A stretch of 64,000 bases of DNA from positions 34,488 to 98,487 of the forward strand of contig NZ_RAVZ01000004.1 in the NCBI RefSeq assembly GCF_003611635.1. Direction: 5' to 3'. The translations under genes and the position numbers were made by a program. Below the pieces are notes generated by a model that searched no databases, was not told the DNA's origin, and was given only the letters and a program-made list of their open reading frames with translations. Positions 20,036-29,056 of this stretch are shown here, in pieces (within the stretch, counting starts at the first letter, position 1; every line of letters begins with the position of its first letter). Source of the DNA: Corallococcus terminator (GTDB lineage Bacteria > Myxococcota > Myxococcia > Myxococcales > Myxococcaceae).

Positions 20036-21459
20036 CTAGTACTACTCGGTCACTTGAATCCAGGTGGCCGCCGTGATCTACGGCCGGGATGACACCGGCA
20101 CATCTGCGCAAGTTGGACGAGGCGCTGAGCGCCTACCTTGAGGAGATGGTGGCGGGGATGGGGCGGCTGGAGAGGCGCCGCGCCATGGAGGCCTACGTGA
20201 CAGGCCTGCTGTTGGACGGGGAGCGCAAGAGCATCGAGCCGATGGCGTCACGATTGGTGGAGGACGTGCGTGAAGTGGAGGCAATGCGCCAGCGGCTGCA
20301 GCAGTGCGTCTCGCAGGGGACGTGGAGTGACGAGGGGCTGCGAGAGAGACTGGCGCGGAAGCTGGAAGCCCAGGTGCCGGAGTTGGAAGCGCTGGTGGTG
20401 GACGACACGGGCTTTCCGAAGAAGGGGCAACACTCGGTGGGTGTGGCTCGGCAGTACTCGGGCACGCTGGGGCGCACGGACAACTGCCAGGTGGCCGTCA
20501 GCCTGCATCTGGCGGGGCCCCGAGGCAGCGGGTGTATTGGCATGCGGCTGTACTTGCCCGAGGACTGGGTGAAGGACGCGGCCAGACGCAAGGCGGCAGG
20601 TGTCCCCGAGGCGGTGGGCCTGGCGCGCAAATGGGAGCTGGCGCTGGAGCAACTGGACGACGCGCTGAAATGGGGCGTGCGGCGGCACGTCGTCCTGGCG
20701 GATGCGGGGTATGGCAATTGCCGGGAGTTCCGCGAAGGCCTTACGGCACGCGGACTGCCCTACCTCGTCGGCGTGCCAGGACAGCACAAGGTGTGGCCTC
20801 CGGGGGCCACGCCGCACCGCCCGGTGAAGAAGGCGGGCGAGTACGGACGCCCCCGGACGCGCTTCGTCGACGACAGCGGCGTGCAACCCTGGACGATTGA
20901 AGAGCTGGCGCGCCAGTTGCCCGAAGAGGAGTACCGCCGCGTCAGCTGGCGCGAGGGCAGTCGCGGCCTTCAGTCGTCCACTTTCGCCGCGGTGCGAATC
21001 CAGCCGGCCGAAGGCCACGTGGTGCGCAAGGAGCCAGGGGCTCCCGAATGGCTGCTCTGCGAGTGGTCCTCAGGGGAAGCCGCGCCGACGAAGTACTACC
21101 TCTCGTCGTTGCCGGCGGACACGCCGCTCAAACGCCTCGTCACCCTGGCGAAGCTGCGGTGGCGCGTCGAGCGGGACTACCAGGAGATGAAGGGGGAGGT
21201 GGGGCTGGACCACTTCGAAGGCCGCACCTGGAGAGGCTTTCACCACCACGCCACGCTTTGCATGGTGGCCCACGGTTTCCTCGCGCTCCGTCGAGCGCTT
21301 TTCCCCCCGGAGCAAGACGCAGTGGACGCTGCCTCAGGTGCGCCGTCGGCTTCAGCACCTGCTGTTGCGCCGCATCGGCCACTGCCCGCTCTGCCTGCGC
21401 CACGTCGGCGCACGCACCCCACCTCGCGGCCCCTCTCGCATCTGATCAAGTAGTACTAG
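20036..21459 (+). mobile_element. Complete IS701-family-like insertion sequence with CTAG target duplication
   Basis: The element runs from 20040 to 21455 (1416 bp). It is bounded by CTAG at 20036-20039 and 21456-21459, the target-site pattern expected for the IS701 family. Its terminal inverted repeats are TACTACTCGGTCA on the left and, read inward, TACTACTTGATCA on the right, with two mismatches. One transposase gene fills it. Intact ends, direct duplication and an open transposase indicate a recent insertion. It abuts the end of an IS5-like remnant at 21460. Confidence 0.88.
20089..21453 (+). CDS. IS701-family DDE transposase
   Basis: 454 residues. Recognised by VVDDTGFPKKGQHSVGVARQY (first catalytic Asp region), the second Asp in VLADAGYG and the C-terminal RWRVERDYQEMKGEVGLDHFEGR carrying the catalytic Glu. 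Length is near the family norm. The last 45 residues are alanine- and proline-rich and end in the right inverted repeat, and the stop codon is part of the repeat. The ATG has only a weak ribosome site, as is common for transposases. Probably active. Confidence 0.9.
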   Translation: MTPAHLRKLDEALSAYLEEMVAGMGRLERRRAMEAYVTGLLLDGERKSIEPMASRLVEDVREVEAMRQRLQQCVSQGTWSDEGLRERLARKLEAQVPELEALVVDDTGFPKKGQHSVGVARQYSGTLGRTDNCQVAVSLHLAGPRGSGCIGMRLYLPEDWVKDAARRKAAGVPEAVGLARKWELALEQLDDALKWGVRRHVVLADAGYGNCREFREGLTARGLPYLVGVPGQHKVWPPGATPHRPVKKAGEYGRPRTRFVDDSGVQPWTIEELARQLPEEEYRRVSWREGSRGLQSSTFAAVRIQPAEGHVVRKEPGAPEWLLCEWSSGEAAPTKYYLSSLPADTPLKRLVTLAKLRWRVERDYQEMKGEVGLDHFEGRTWRGFHHHATLCMVAHGFLALRRALFPPEQDAVDAASGAPSASAPAVAPHRPLPALPAPRRRTHPTSRPLSHLIK

Positions 21460-22083
21460 CAGGCTGCTGAAGAAGTCGGTTTCGGGCTGGACGCGCTGCT
21501 CCACGCGGGTCCGGCTCGTCAATGAGAGGTTTTCGAGCGGTTTTCTGACGACCAGGGAGGCGCCCTGCTGCGGTTGCAGCCCCGTCCCCAGGCCCACCCG
21601 GGGCGAACTGCTGCCCGGCAGGCGCGCGGCGTGTCAGGCGGGCATGAGTCGGGCCATGCGTGTCAGGTTGTAGGCGGCGGCGACGAAGTAGGCCCACAGG
21701 CCCGTCCTCGCCTGGCCTCGGTAGCGTGTCTTCCTGAAGCCGCCCACCGTCTTCATCCAGCCGAATATCTCCTCGACTCGCTTTCTGGCGCGCTGGCTCA
21801 GGGCATAGCCCCCGTGGCGTGTTGTGCGTCCGTCGACTCGGCTGGCGCGGCGCACGTCGCGCGTCTGGGCCACATGGGGTGTCACCCCGCGCTCGCGCGT
21901 GCCATCCACGAAGCGCTGCACGTCGTATCCGGCATCCGCCCCCAGCGTCGTGGGCACCAGCCCCTTCTCTTTCTGCCGGTTGAGCATCCTGAGCGCGCCC
22001 ACCCACTCCGCTTCGCCCGCTGCCACCTCCACCGTGATGTCCGCCACCAGCCCGGTGCGGTTCTCCATCAGCACGCTTGTCAA
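21460..22083 (-). pseudogene. Truncated IS5-like DDE transposase and its element end
   Basis: The coding part is 22083-21634. It carries the C-terminal half of an IS5/IS1182-like transposase: VLMENRTGLVADITV, LGADAGYDVQRFV with the second catalytic Asp, and RVEEIFGWMKTVGGFRKTRYRG with the catalytic Glu, ending AYNLTRMARLMPA. The N-terminal half is absent because the IS21-type element begins at about 22085-22110. The sequence from 21460 (CAGGCTGCTGAAGAAGTCGG) looks like the terminal repeat typical of this family and directly adjoins the IS701-type target duplication. Inactive. Confidence 0.78.
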
Positions 22084-22108
22084 CGGCCGGGGTCATGGAC
22101 CGCATGAG

Positions 22109-22200
22109 GGTCGGCCAAGCGGATCGGGGTGACGAGTTCGTCAGGCAGCCGCTGTTCGAGTTCGCGGCGATGGCGAGGTGGGGTCGGCCAAGCGGATCGG
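22109..22200. repeat. IS21 left-end multiple terminal repeats
   Basis: Two identical 19-bp copies of GGTCGGCCAAGCGGATCGG at 22109-22127 and 22182-22200. Such subterminal copies serve as transposase-binding sites in IS21-family elements. Confidence 0.85.
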
Positions 22201-22209
22201 TTCCGGCGA

Positions 22210-22982
22210 CTACCGAGCCTCCTGGGAGGAGGACTTCCGGCGTCGGGTGGGGGGCGGGTTGCGGAAGCTGTCGCCTTCGATGACGAGGACGTGGGAGTGG
22301 TGGAGGAGCCGGTCCATGGCGGCGCTGGCCATCAGCGGGTCGCCGAAGAGGGGCGGCCACTCCTCGATGGCGCGGTTGGAGGTGATGACGGTGCTCTTGC
22401 GCTCGTAGCGCTGGCGGACCACTTCGTAGAGGTCCGCGGGTTCATTCTGGGTGAGGCCACGCAAGCCGAGGTCATCGATGATGAGCAAATCGGGCGAGGT
22501 GAATCGCACGAGGCGCTTTTCGTAGCTGCTGCCATCGCCCCGGGCGGCGCGCAGTTGCTGGAGAAGCTCGTTGGCGCCCAGGTAGAGGGCGCTGTAGCCG
22601 GCACGGCAGGCGCGGTGGCCGAGGGCCTGGGCCAGGCGGGACTTGCCGACGCCGGTGGGGCCGACGATGAGGACGTTGTCGTGGCGCTCCAGGAGAAGCC
22701 GCACGTGCCCAGCTCCAGCACCTTGGCCTTGGGGACGCTGGAGTTGAAGTGGAAGTCGAAGTCCTCGAGCGTCCTTGCGTGCTCGAAGGAGGCGCGGCGC
22801 ACGCGCTGGGACAGCTGCTTGGAGTCGCGCCGCTCCGCCTCGTCGCCCAGCAGGCGGTAGAGGAATTCAGAGTGAGAGAGATTATCGTCCACCGCCTGCT
22901 GGGTGCGCAGTTGAAGGGACTGGAGGACACCGGACAGGCGCAGCTTCTTGAGCAGGGGGACGAGCTCGTCAGTGGGACTCAA
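22210..22982 (-). pseudogene. istB: istB, IS21 helper ATPase, frameshifted
   Basis: IstB is the DnaA/AAA-type ATPase that assists IstA. The N-terminal part (LSPTDELVPLLKKLRLSGV to VLELGTC) is read from about 22982, a TTG overlapping the istA stop. The ATPase part continues in another frame from about 22705 (RLLLERHDNVLIVGPTGVGKS, Walker A; LLIIDDLGL, Walker B). One missing base just after LELGTC would account for the shift. This may be a real inactivating deletion or a sequencing error; no slippery sequence suggesting programmed frameshifting is evident. Confidence 0.78.
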
Positions 22983-24579
22983 TTTCAGACTCCTGGGGCA
23001 CGACGGAGGGGTGCAGCAGCTCGGCCACGCTGCGTGCGAAGCGCGGCTGAGGAAGAGAGGGCGACGCCGGGGCCGCGAGCGCCAGGGGTAGCGGCTGCAA
23101 GTCCAGTCCCTGGCGCAGCAGATTCTTGATGGCCCGGGAGGTGTACGCGCCGTAGTAGTGGGCCCTGCGGGCGGCGGCCTGGGCGCGCTCGGCAGGGAAG
23201 CCCTCCAGGTGGGTGACGATGGCCTGCACCGCGCGCAACTGCGACAGCACGTCGTCGGAGTCGAAGACGGCGCGCACGTAGGTGAGGACGTCCTCGCCCA
23301 GCCTCGCGGCCCGCTCTTCCCAGTAGCCGCGGCTGCGGTGGCGCAGGTCCGCGCGGTGCTGGGGCAGGTGCGCCTCGTGGGTGCTGTAGAGGCCACCGCC
23401 GCGCCGGGCGTGCGTGGCCACGCGCACGTCGTCCGCGTAGGCCTCCAGGCTGGCGTCGGTGACGCGCAGCCAGACGTCGCTGCCGACGAGGCGCCAGGGC
23501 ACCGAGTAGAAGCGCCGCTCGAAGAGGACGTGGCTGTCCTGGTGGACGCGCGTGGCCTTCCAGAGGACGGTCGTGAAGCGCTTCACGGGCAGGGGCCTGA
23601 GGGCGGGCAGCTCCTCCTCGCGGAAGACATCCACCGGGCGCCGGCCCGTCGTCCCGTGCCGTCGCACGTTGGCCACCTCCGCCAGCCACTTCTTCAAGTC
23701 CGCGCGCACGACGTCAACGTCCTGCCCCTCGCGGCCCTTGAAGAAGTTGGACTGGACGTACTTGACGCCCGCTTCCACCTTCCCCTTCTTCTGGGGCGCG
23801 TACGGCGGCGTCGGGTCCACCTTGAAGCCTTGGTGCCGCGCCACCTCGCGGTAGCTGCGGTTGAGGGCGGATGGCTCGTCCGGGGTGAAGGCCGCTCTCA
23901 GCACGGCGGCCTTCAAGTTGTCCGGCGCCACCGTCTGCACCACGCCCCCCAACTGCTCGAAGGCCTCCACGTGCAGCCGCAGCCACGTCGGCAGCGACTG
24001 CTCGAAGACGATGTCCGCCACCAGGTAGCGGCTGTGCGCCAGTACCAGGACGAAGACCCAGGCCTTCCTTGGCACCTTCTGCCGGGGGCACAGCAGCTTC
24101 CCCACGTAGCCGAAGTCCACCTGCGCCACCTCGCCCGCCGCGGTGACGACGGGAATGGCGACGTCCTCCGCCCTCACGCCCCTCGCCTTGCGCAGCTGCC
24201 GCACCATCCGCTTCACCGCCGAGTCGCTGGCGCTGAAGCCTTCCACCTCCAGCCGCAGCCTGTCGTGGATGGCGCGCGCGCCCAGCCCCTGGGCAAGCCA
24301 CGCCTCCACGCGCGGCTGCCACTCCACCAGTGACGACGTCTGCTGCGCGGGCACCCTCGCAGGCCGGTGCTCCTGCACCAGGGCCTTGAGCGTCTCCAAC
24401 TCGGGCACTTCCTCCGGGCGCCCCTCCAGCATCCCCGCCCTCGTGAGCGCCGCGCGGTACGCCCGCTCCGTATTCGGGCCCATCCTCAACAGCCGGGCCA
24501 CTTCGCGCGCACCCGTCCCCATCCGGTGCAGCCGCACCAGCTCTCTCAACCTGTCCATGTCGACTCTCCGGTAACTCAT
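22969..24579 (-). CDS. istA: IstA, IS21-family transposase
   Basis: 536 residues. An N-terminal helix-turn-helix (residues 10-45, GAREVARLLRMGPNTERAY) is followed by the DDE integrase core: Asp in QVDFGYVGKLL, Asp in TVAPDNLKAAV and Glu in QKKGKVEAGVKYVQ. The C-terminal domain contains PVDVFREEELPALRPLP, usual for IstA. Complete. The 3' end overlaps the istB start by 14 nt. Confidence 0.92.
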   Translation of the reverse strand: MSYRRVDMDRLRELVRLHRMGTGAREVARLLRMGPNTERAYRAALTRAGMLEGRPEEVPELETLKALVQEHRPARVPAQQTSSLVEWQPRVEAWLAQGLGARAIHDRLRLEVEGFSASDSAVKRMVRQLRKARGVRAEDVAIPVVTAAGEVAQVDFGYVGKLLCPRQKVPRKAWVFVLVLAHSRYLVADIVFEQSLPTWLRLHVEAFEQLGGVVQTVAPDNLKAAVLRAAFTPDEPSALNRSYREVARHQGFKVDPTPPYAPQKKGKVEAGVKYVQSNFFKGREGQDVDVVRADLKKWLAEVANVRRHGTTGRRPVDVFREEELPALRPLPVKRFTTVLWKATRVHQDSHVLFERRFYSVPWRLVGSDVWLRVTDASLEAYADDVRVATHARRGGGLYSTHEAHLPQHRADLRHRSRGYWEERAARLGEDVLTYVRAVFDSDDVLSQLRAVQAIVTHLEGFPAERAQAAARRAHYYGAYTSRAIKNLLRQGLDLQPLPLALAAPASPSLPQPRFARSVAELLHPSVVPQESEIESH

Positions 24580-24735
24580 CCGCGCGCGCCCCTCCGCACA
24601 CCGCTCCGGCGGTGCTCGGTGGGGCGCGAGGATGCATGGGATGACTGCCCAGGTAGGCTCTCAACCTACCCACTGGCCACGTTTCTTCTGACCGCCTACG
24701 CCCTGCACGGACCGCCTCTGCCTCTTCTCCGGCGG

Positions 24736-24828
24736 GCGATCCGCTTGGCCGACCCTGGGCCGATCCGCTTGGCCGCCCCGGCTACGAACAGCTTGGCCGA
24801 CCCGGCTGCGATCCATTACCCCGACCCG
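24736..24828. repeat. IS21 right-end multiple terminal repeats
   Basis: Copies of CGATCCGCTTGGCCG at 24738-24752 and 24761-24775, the inverse of the left-end repeat, plus a weaker copy with CAGCTTGGCCGACCC at 24789-24803. The region between istA and here (24580-24735) holds no gene that I recognise. Confidence 0.82.
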
Positions 24829-24868
24829 TTACAATCGCGCGCGGCGTTACGGTGGAGCCGCGCGGGCC

Positions 24869-26254
24869 CTACGCTTCGGGGACCCGCAGGTCGCGCGAGC
24901 GCAACAGCATCGCGGACGCGGTGGCGGGGGCGAGCACCGATGCGGCGATGATGCACCAGTCCCACGGCCCCCGGGCCCGAGCCGCGTTGAACGTCACGGC
25001 CTGGACCAATGTCAGACAGGCATCCACGGTGGTGAGCCGCCCCAGCAGCGTGGCCAGTCCATCCCGCCAGCGGCGCATCAGGAGCAGCAGGCCCGTGACG
25101 AGCCCCGCGTCGAACAGCACCCAGCCCCACTGCACCCAGGGCGAGGGGAACCACCGGGCACTCAACGGCAGTGCGAGCAGCACCGTCCACGGCACCAGCA
25201 GCGCGGTCAGCGTGCGCACGAAGAAGCGGGGCCGGCGCAGCAAGGTGACGAGCCCGAACTTCACCAGGCTGCCCCGCGCGAACGCTCGCAGCGCGTCGTA
25301 GACAGCCCACGCAGCCGGTTCATCCGAGGGGTGGGAGAGGAACAGGGGCACCCAGGCGTCGGGGCGGAACTTGGCCTTGAAGGCGCGCAGGCCCTCGAAG
25401 TCGAACAGGGGGCGGCCAGCGTTGCGCGCGAATCGCAGCCAGGGACGCACCGGGCCTGAAAGCGGCGCCAATCCCAGCGTCACGTACCGGCGGCCGTTCG
25501 CCGCGGCGGCGCGCATCGCCGCGTCCACCAGGGTCTCCGCGGTGCCGTTGGGCGCGGAGGGTTCGCGCAGCAGGTCCTGGAGGAACCAGCCGTCGCGCGC
25601 GAACACGGGCGTCACGGAGAGGAAGCCCACCACGCGGCCCTCGACCTCCGCGACGAAGGCCCTGCGCTCACGGGCGAAGGCGTCCGGGGCCAGTCCCACC
25701 AGGAAGCCCATGGTCGCCATCCGCCGGGAGTCCAGCCAGTGCTCGGCCAGCACCTCCACCGCCTCGCGCAGTGGATGTCCCGGCGTCTCCATCACCTCCG
25801 CGGGCACCTCGCGCACGCGGACGGCGTGGGCCCGGGCGCGGCGCAGTTGTTCACGCAGGCTGCGGCTGCCGCGCACCACCGTCTCCCAGTTCGCCGGATC
25901 CCACACCGGCTGCTCGCCAATGGGCAGCTCGTGGAAGGGGACGAGCTGGGAGAAGCGGGACTCGGTGGCGAAGAAGCTCACGCGACGGCCCGCGCTCCGG
26001 GCCGCCTGGTGGAAGCCCTCCACCAGCGCCCGCACCCGCTCCGGCGCGGCGATGGGGCCGCCTCCCGCCACCCACGCGCCGCCGGTGTCCACGTACGCCA
26101 CGCACCCGTCGCCGGCTGGCGCGAACCAGTAGCGGAAGCCCGGTTGCAGCACCTGGAAGGACGTCGCGTTCCAGCCGTGGCGGCGCAGCAGCGCCAGCAC
26201 CCGTTCGCGTTCGTCCTCCACGCCTGGGGCGGAGGGGGGAGAAGAGGCGGTCAT
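24869..26254 (-). CDS. DUF2156 / MprF-like aminoacyltransferase-domain membrane protein
   Basis: 461 residues. Residues about 15-310 resemble the C-terminal catalytic domain of phosphatidylglycerol lysyltransferases (LPG_synthase_C, DUF2156), a GNAT-like fold. Markers are AYVDTGGAWVAGGGPIA, RRARAHAVRVREV, MGFLVGLAPDAF, VGFLSVTPVF and GLAPLSG followed by FKAKFRPDAWVPLFL. Residues about 345-450 form several hydrophobic segments, so the membrane part is C-terminal, opposite to MprF. By family it may transfer an amino acid from aminoacyl-tRNA to a lipid; lysine specificity cannot be read. It stands alone next to the IS21 right end. Confidence 0.8.
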   Translation of the reverse strand: MTASSPPSAPGVEDERERVLALLRRHGWNATSFQVLQPGFRYWFAPAGDGCVAYVDTGGAWVAGGGPIAAPERVRALVEGFHQAARSAGRRVSFFATESRFSQLVPFHELPIGEQPVWDPANWETVVRGSRSLREQLRRARAHAVRVREVPAEVMETPGHPLREAVEVLAEHWLDSRRMATMGFLVGLAPDAFARERRAFVAEVEGRVVGFLSVTPVFARDGWFLQDLLREPSAPNGTAETLVDAAMRAAAANGRRYVTLGLAPLSGPVRPWLRFARNAGRPLFDFEGLRAFKAKFRPDAWVPLFLSHPSDEPAAWAVYDALRAFARGSLVKFGLVTLLRRPRFFVRTLTALLVPWTVLLALPLSARWFPSPWVQWGWVLFDAGLVTGLLLLMRRWRDGLATLLGRLTTVDACLTLVQAVTFNAARARGPWDWCIIAASVLAPATASAMLLRSRDLRVPEA

Positions 26255-26566
26255 GTCCTTTGGCGTTCACGCTACGTCCAGCATTGCCCCACCGCCAGAC
26301 AAAGCCTCCCCCAGCTTCCTGCCGAGCGGGGCCTCGCGGACAGGCCTCCTTTCAAGACCCGGCGTGCGAGGCGCTCTGCCCCGGAGTGGAGCGCACGGGT
26401 GAATGGATCCAATCGGGCCGGTGAAACGCACTGATGGAAGCCCGTCCCCGTTTTCCAGAGCGGATGCGTTGCCTGTACCGAACCTGGGAACGCGGTGGGT
26501 GGGTTGTAGCAACGCTTCAGCGCCTCCCTGGGACGGCCCTCCCTTGGGGGCGCTGAAGCGCGTGGT
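26255..26566. other. Intergenic region of 312 bp
   Basis: No gene is seen. It contains the 5' region of the leftward MprF-like gene and, at its right end, a terminator hairpin for the LysR gene. Confidence 0.5.
26515..26558 (-). terminator. Terminator hairpin after the LysR gene
   Basis: Inverted repeat CTTCAGCGCC (26515-26524) and GGCGCTGAAG (26549-26558), starting 8 bp beyond the LysR stop. A perfect 10-bp stem without an obvious U-tract. Confidence 0.55.
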
Positions 26567-27448
26567 TCAGCGCAAGCGCTCGAAGGCCTGGAGACAGAAC
26601 TCCACGAAGGCGCGCACCTTCGCGGGGATGAGCCGGCGGTGGGGATGGACCAGGAAGATGCCGCGCCCGACCACCGGGGTGTCCGGAAGCAACGGCACCA
26701 GCGTGCCCGCGCTCAGCTCGTCCCGCACCAGATACACGGGCAGGTTGGCGATGCCGCGTCCCTGGAGGGCGGCCTGCCGCAGGATGAGGTTGTTGTTGGC
26801 CTGGAAGGGTCCCGACACGCGCAGGCTGCGACGACCGCCCGCGACTTCGAGCTGCCACTCCATGGGGCCCTGGCCGCGCTTGAAGACCAGGCAGTCCTGC
26901 GCCATCAGGTCGTCCGGGGTGCGCGGCGTCCCTCGCCGCTGGAGATACGCGGGACTCGCGCAGAGGATGCGCTGTTCGGGAGCGAGCCGCCGCACCACCA
27001 GCGTGCTGTCCTGCAATTCGTCCGCGATGCGGATCGCCACGTCGAACCCTTCCTCCACCAGGTCCACCAGCCGGTCACTGGCGTCCAGGTCCACCTGCAC
27101 GTCGGGGTGTGCGGCCTGGAACGCGGCGGCCATGGCGGCGACCTGGACCTCGCCCAGCACCGCGGGCACGGCGATGCGCAGCAGCCCCCGGGGGTGCTCG
27201 TCCAGGGCCGTCACCGACAGCGCGGCATCCTCCAGTTCCGACAGCACCCGGCGGCAGTGTTCGTAGAAGAGGCTGCCCGCCTCCGTGAGGCTCACGTGGT
27301 GCGTGGTCCTCCGCAGCAGGCGAGCCCCCAGACGGGACTCCAGGTGGGCCACCTGCTTGCTCACCGCGGAGGGTGTCAGGCCCAGGCGCCGGGCCGCCGC
27401 GGAGAAGCCTCCGTCCTCCACGGCGCGCACGAAGGCGTGCAGGGGCAT
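26567..27448 (-). CDS. LysR-family transcriptional regulator
   Basis: 293 residues. The N-terminal winged HTH (residues 1-60) reads FVRAVEDGGFSAAARRLGLTPSAVSKQVAHLE, and the effector domain (about 90-290) has the usual LysR substrate-binding layout, close to the group with NNLILRQAALQGRGIANLP. I use the ATG at 27448, which puts the HTH at the usual distance from the N-terminus; a longer frame starts only with TTG at 27523. It is divergent from the DoxX-deacetylase pair, which it probably controls from the 140-bp shared region. Confidence 0.92.
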   Translation of the reverse strand: MPLHAFVRAVEDGGFSAAARRLGLTPSAVSKQVAHLESRLGARLLRRTTHHVSLTEAGSLFYEHCRRVLSELEDAALSVTALDEHPRGLLRIAVPAVLGEVQVAAMAAAFQAAHPDVQVDLDASDRLVDLVEEGFDVAIRIADELQDSTLVVRRLAPEQRILCASPAYLQRRGTPRTPDDLMAQDCLVFKRGQGPMEWQLEVAGGRRSLRVSGPFQANNNLILRQAALQGRGIANLPVYLVRDELSAGTLVPLLPDTPVVGRGIFLVHPHRRLIPAKVRAFVEFCLQAFERLR

Positions 27449-27588
27449 GACCTCATCGAACAGCAGGGGCGTCGTTCTTTTCCGCTGGGGCACAGGCGTC
27501 GTTCCTCCAGGCCACGTTCCCAATCCGGACCGCGCGGCGCAAGAGAAGGACCACGGGGCGCGCGCGACGCGCTCCCGGAGGAGAAACC

Positions 27589-28071
27589 ATGCGAACGCCT
27601 TCCACCGGAACGCCCCCTGAGTCCGGACACCTGTTCGGCCTCACCGACGGCGAGGCCGGTTACGCCCTGCTGCGCGTCACCCTGGGCCTCAACATCCTGC
27701 TGCACGGAGTCCTCCGGCTGGTGGGCGGCCCCGGGGCCTTCGCCGACAGCCTGGTGAAGGCCTTCACGGGCTCCTTGATGCCCTCGGCGCTGGTGCGCCC
27801 CTTCGCGCTCGTCCTGCCCTTCGCGGAAACGCTGGTGGGCGCGCTGCTCCTGGTCGGTCTGCTGACGCGCCCCGTGCTCGCCGCCGGAGGACTGCTGATG
27901 ATGGCGCTCGTCTTCGGCACGGCGCTGCGCGGGGAGTGGGAGACGCTGAGCGTGCAGATGCTCTACGTCGGCTTCTACGCCGCGCTGCTGGGCACCGCCC
28001 GCTTCAACCGTCTGTCCCTGGACCGGCTGCGATTGCCCGTCACGGCGGCCACGTCACATCCGGCGTCCTGA
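27589..28071 (+). CDS. DoxX-family membrane protein
   Basis: 160 residues with four hydrophobic segments and DoxX-type motifs (YALLRVTLGLNILLHG, PFAETLVGALLLVGLLTRP). GGAGGAG lies 6 nt before the ATG. DoxX-family proteins are small inner-membrane proteins linked to quinone or thiol redox chemistry; the specific role here is unknown. It precedes the deacetylase gene by 27 bp and is probably co-transcribed with it. Confidence 0.85.
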   Translation: MRTPSTGTPPESGHLFGLTDGEAGYALLRVTLGLNILLHGVLRLVGGPGAFADSLVKAFTGSLMPSALVRPFALVLPFAETLVGALLLVGLLTRPVLAAGGLLMMALVFGTALRGEWETLSVQMLYVGFYAALLGTARFNRLSLDRLRLPVTAATSHPAS

Positions 28072-28098
28072 ATCCCCTCCCCTACCCTGGAGCCTCCC

Positions 28099-29055
28099 AT
28101 GAGCACCCGACGTCAATTCCTGTCACAGAGCGCCCTGGCCACGGGTGCGCTCGCGATGTCACGCGCCGCGAGCGCAGCCGCGCCGGAAGTTCCCCCGCGC
28201 GGCAAGAAGGAGCCCGCCGCCTCCACGAAGAAGGGCTTCTGGCCGAACGGGGCACGGCTGGCCATCTCCCTGTCCCTCCAGTTCGAATCCGGCGCGCAGC
28301 CCGAGCGCGGCGCGAGCAGTCCTTTCCCTCCCATCGACCCAAAGTACCCGGACCTGCCCGTGGCCACCTGGTACGAGTACGGCGTGAAGGAGGGCATCCC
28401 GCGCCTGCTGGAAATGTTCGCGCGGCGGGGCATCCACGTGACCTCGCACATGGTGGGGCAGGCGGTGGAGCGCAACCCCGCGCTGGCGAAGGAGATCGTG
28501 GAGCGCGGGCACGAGGCCGCGGCGCATGGACAGACGTGGACGCCCCAGTTCTCCATGACGCCCGAGGAGGAGCGCGCCTCCTACGAGGCCAACGTGCGCG
28601 CCATCCAGCGAGCCACGGGACAGACGCCCGTGGGCTTCAATGCCTTCTGGATGCGGGGCACGCCCCGGACGCTGGAGATCCTCCAGGACCTGGGCTTCCT
28701 GTATCACATTGATGACGTGAGCCGGGACGAGCCCTTCGTCGTGGACGTGCGGGGCAAGCCCTTCGCGGTGGTGCCCTACACACTGGGCATGAACGACATC
28801 ATCAACTTCGAGTTGCGCAACTACACCGCCGAGCAGTTCGCCAGCGAGCTCAAGAACGAGTTCGACGCGCTGTATGCCGAAGCGGGTGGACGCCGCCGGA
28901 TGATGTCCGTGAGCATGCACGACCGCATCTCCGGCAGGCCGGGGCGCGTGAAGATGCTGGAGGAGTTCATCCGCTACGCCCAGCGCCAGCCCGGAGTCTG
29001 GTTCGCGCGGAAGGATGAGCTGGCGCGCTGGACGCTGGAGCAGGCCGGAAGCTGA
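28099..29055 (+). CDS. Tat-exported polysaccharide deacetylase family protein (PuuE-like)
   Basis: 318 residues. The N-terminus carries a twin-arginine signal (MSTRRQFLSQS, then a hydrophobic stretch to SAAAPEV), so it is exported folded. The NodB-like fold is indicated by GIHVTSHMVGQAVERNP, IVERGHEAAAHGQTW with the metal-site His residues, and GFNAFWMRGTPRTLEILQDLGFLYHIDD. Overall it resembles the allantoinase PuuE subgroup more than chitin deacetylases. Substrate unknown. GGAG lies 6 nt before the ATG. Confidence 0.85.
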   Translation: MSTRRQFLSQSALATGALAMSRAASAAAPEVPPRGKKEPAASTKKGFWPNGARLAISLSLQFESGAQPERGASSPFPPIDPKYPDLPVATWYEYGVKEGIPRLLEMFARRGIHVTSHMVGQAVERNPALAKEIVERGHEAAAHGQTWTPQFSMTPEEERASYEANVRAIQRATGQTPVGFNAFWMRGTPRTLEILQDLGFLYHIDDVSRDEPFVVDVRGKPFAVVPYTLGMNDIINFELRNYTAEQFASELKNEFDALYAEAGGRRRMMSVSMHDRISGRPGRVKMLEEFIRYAQRQPGVWFARKDELARWTLEQAGS

Positions 29056-29056
29056 A

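Larger units (their letters stand above)
22100..24830 (-). mobile_element. IS21-family element with istA and frameshifted istB
   Basis: IstA- and IstB-like genes lie in the usual order on the minus strand. Multiple terminal repeats, typical of IS21 ends, are present: GGTCGGCCAAGCGGATCGG at 22109-22127 and 22182-22200, and the inverse form at 24736-24754, 24760-24778 and, degenerate, 24786-24803. The exact outer ends are uncertain by about 20 bp. The insertion cut an IS5-like transposase at its low-coordinate side. Confidence 0.85.

Noticed and set aside
22690..22720. Programmed frameshifting to make a full IstB
   Set aside because: No slippery heptamer or following stem is visible at the junction, and IS21 elements normally encode IstB in one frame.
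22109..24803. Repeated GGTCGGCCAAGCGGATCGG units as a CRISPR or origin
   Set aside because: Only a few copies, split into two groups in opposite orientation at the ends of istA-istB. They are the terminal repeats of the IS21-type element.
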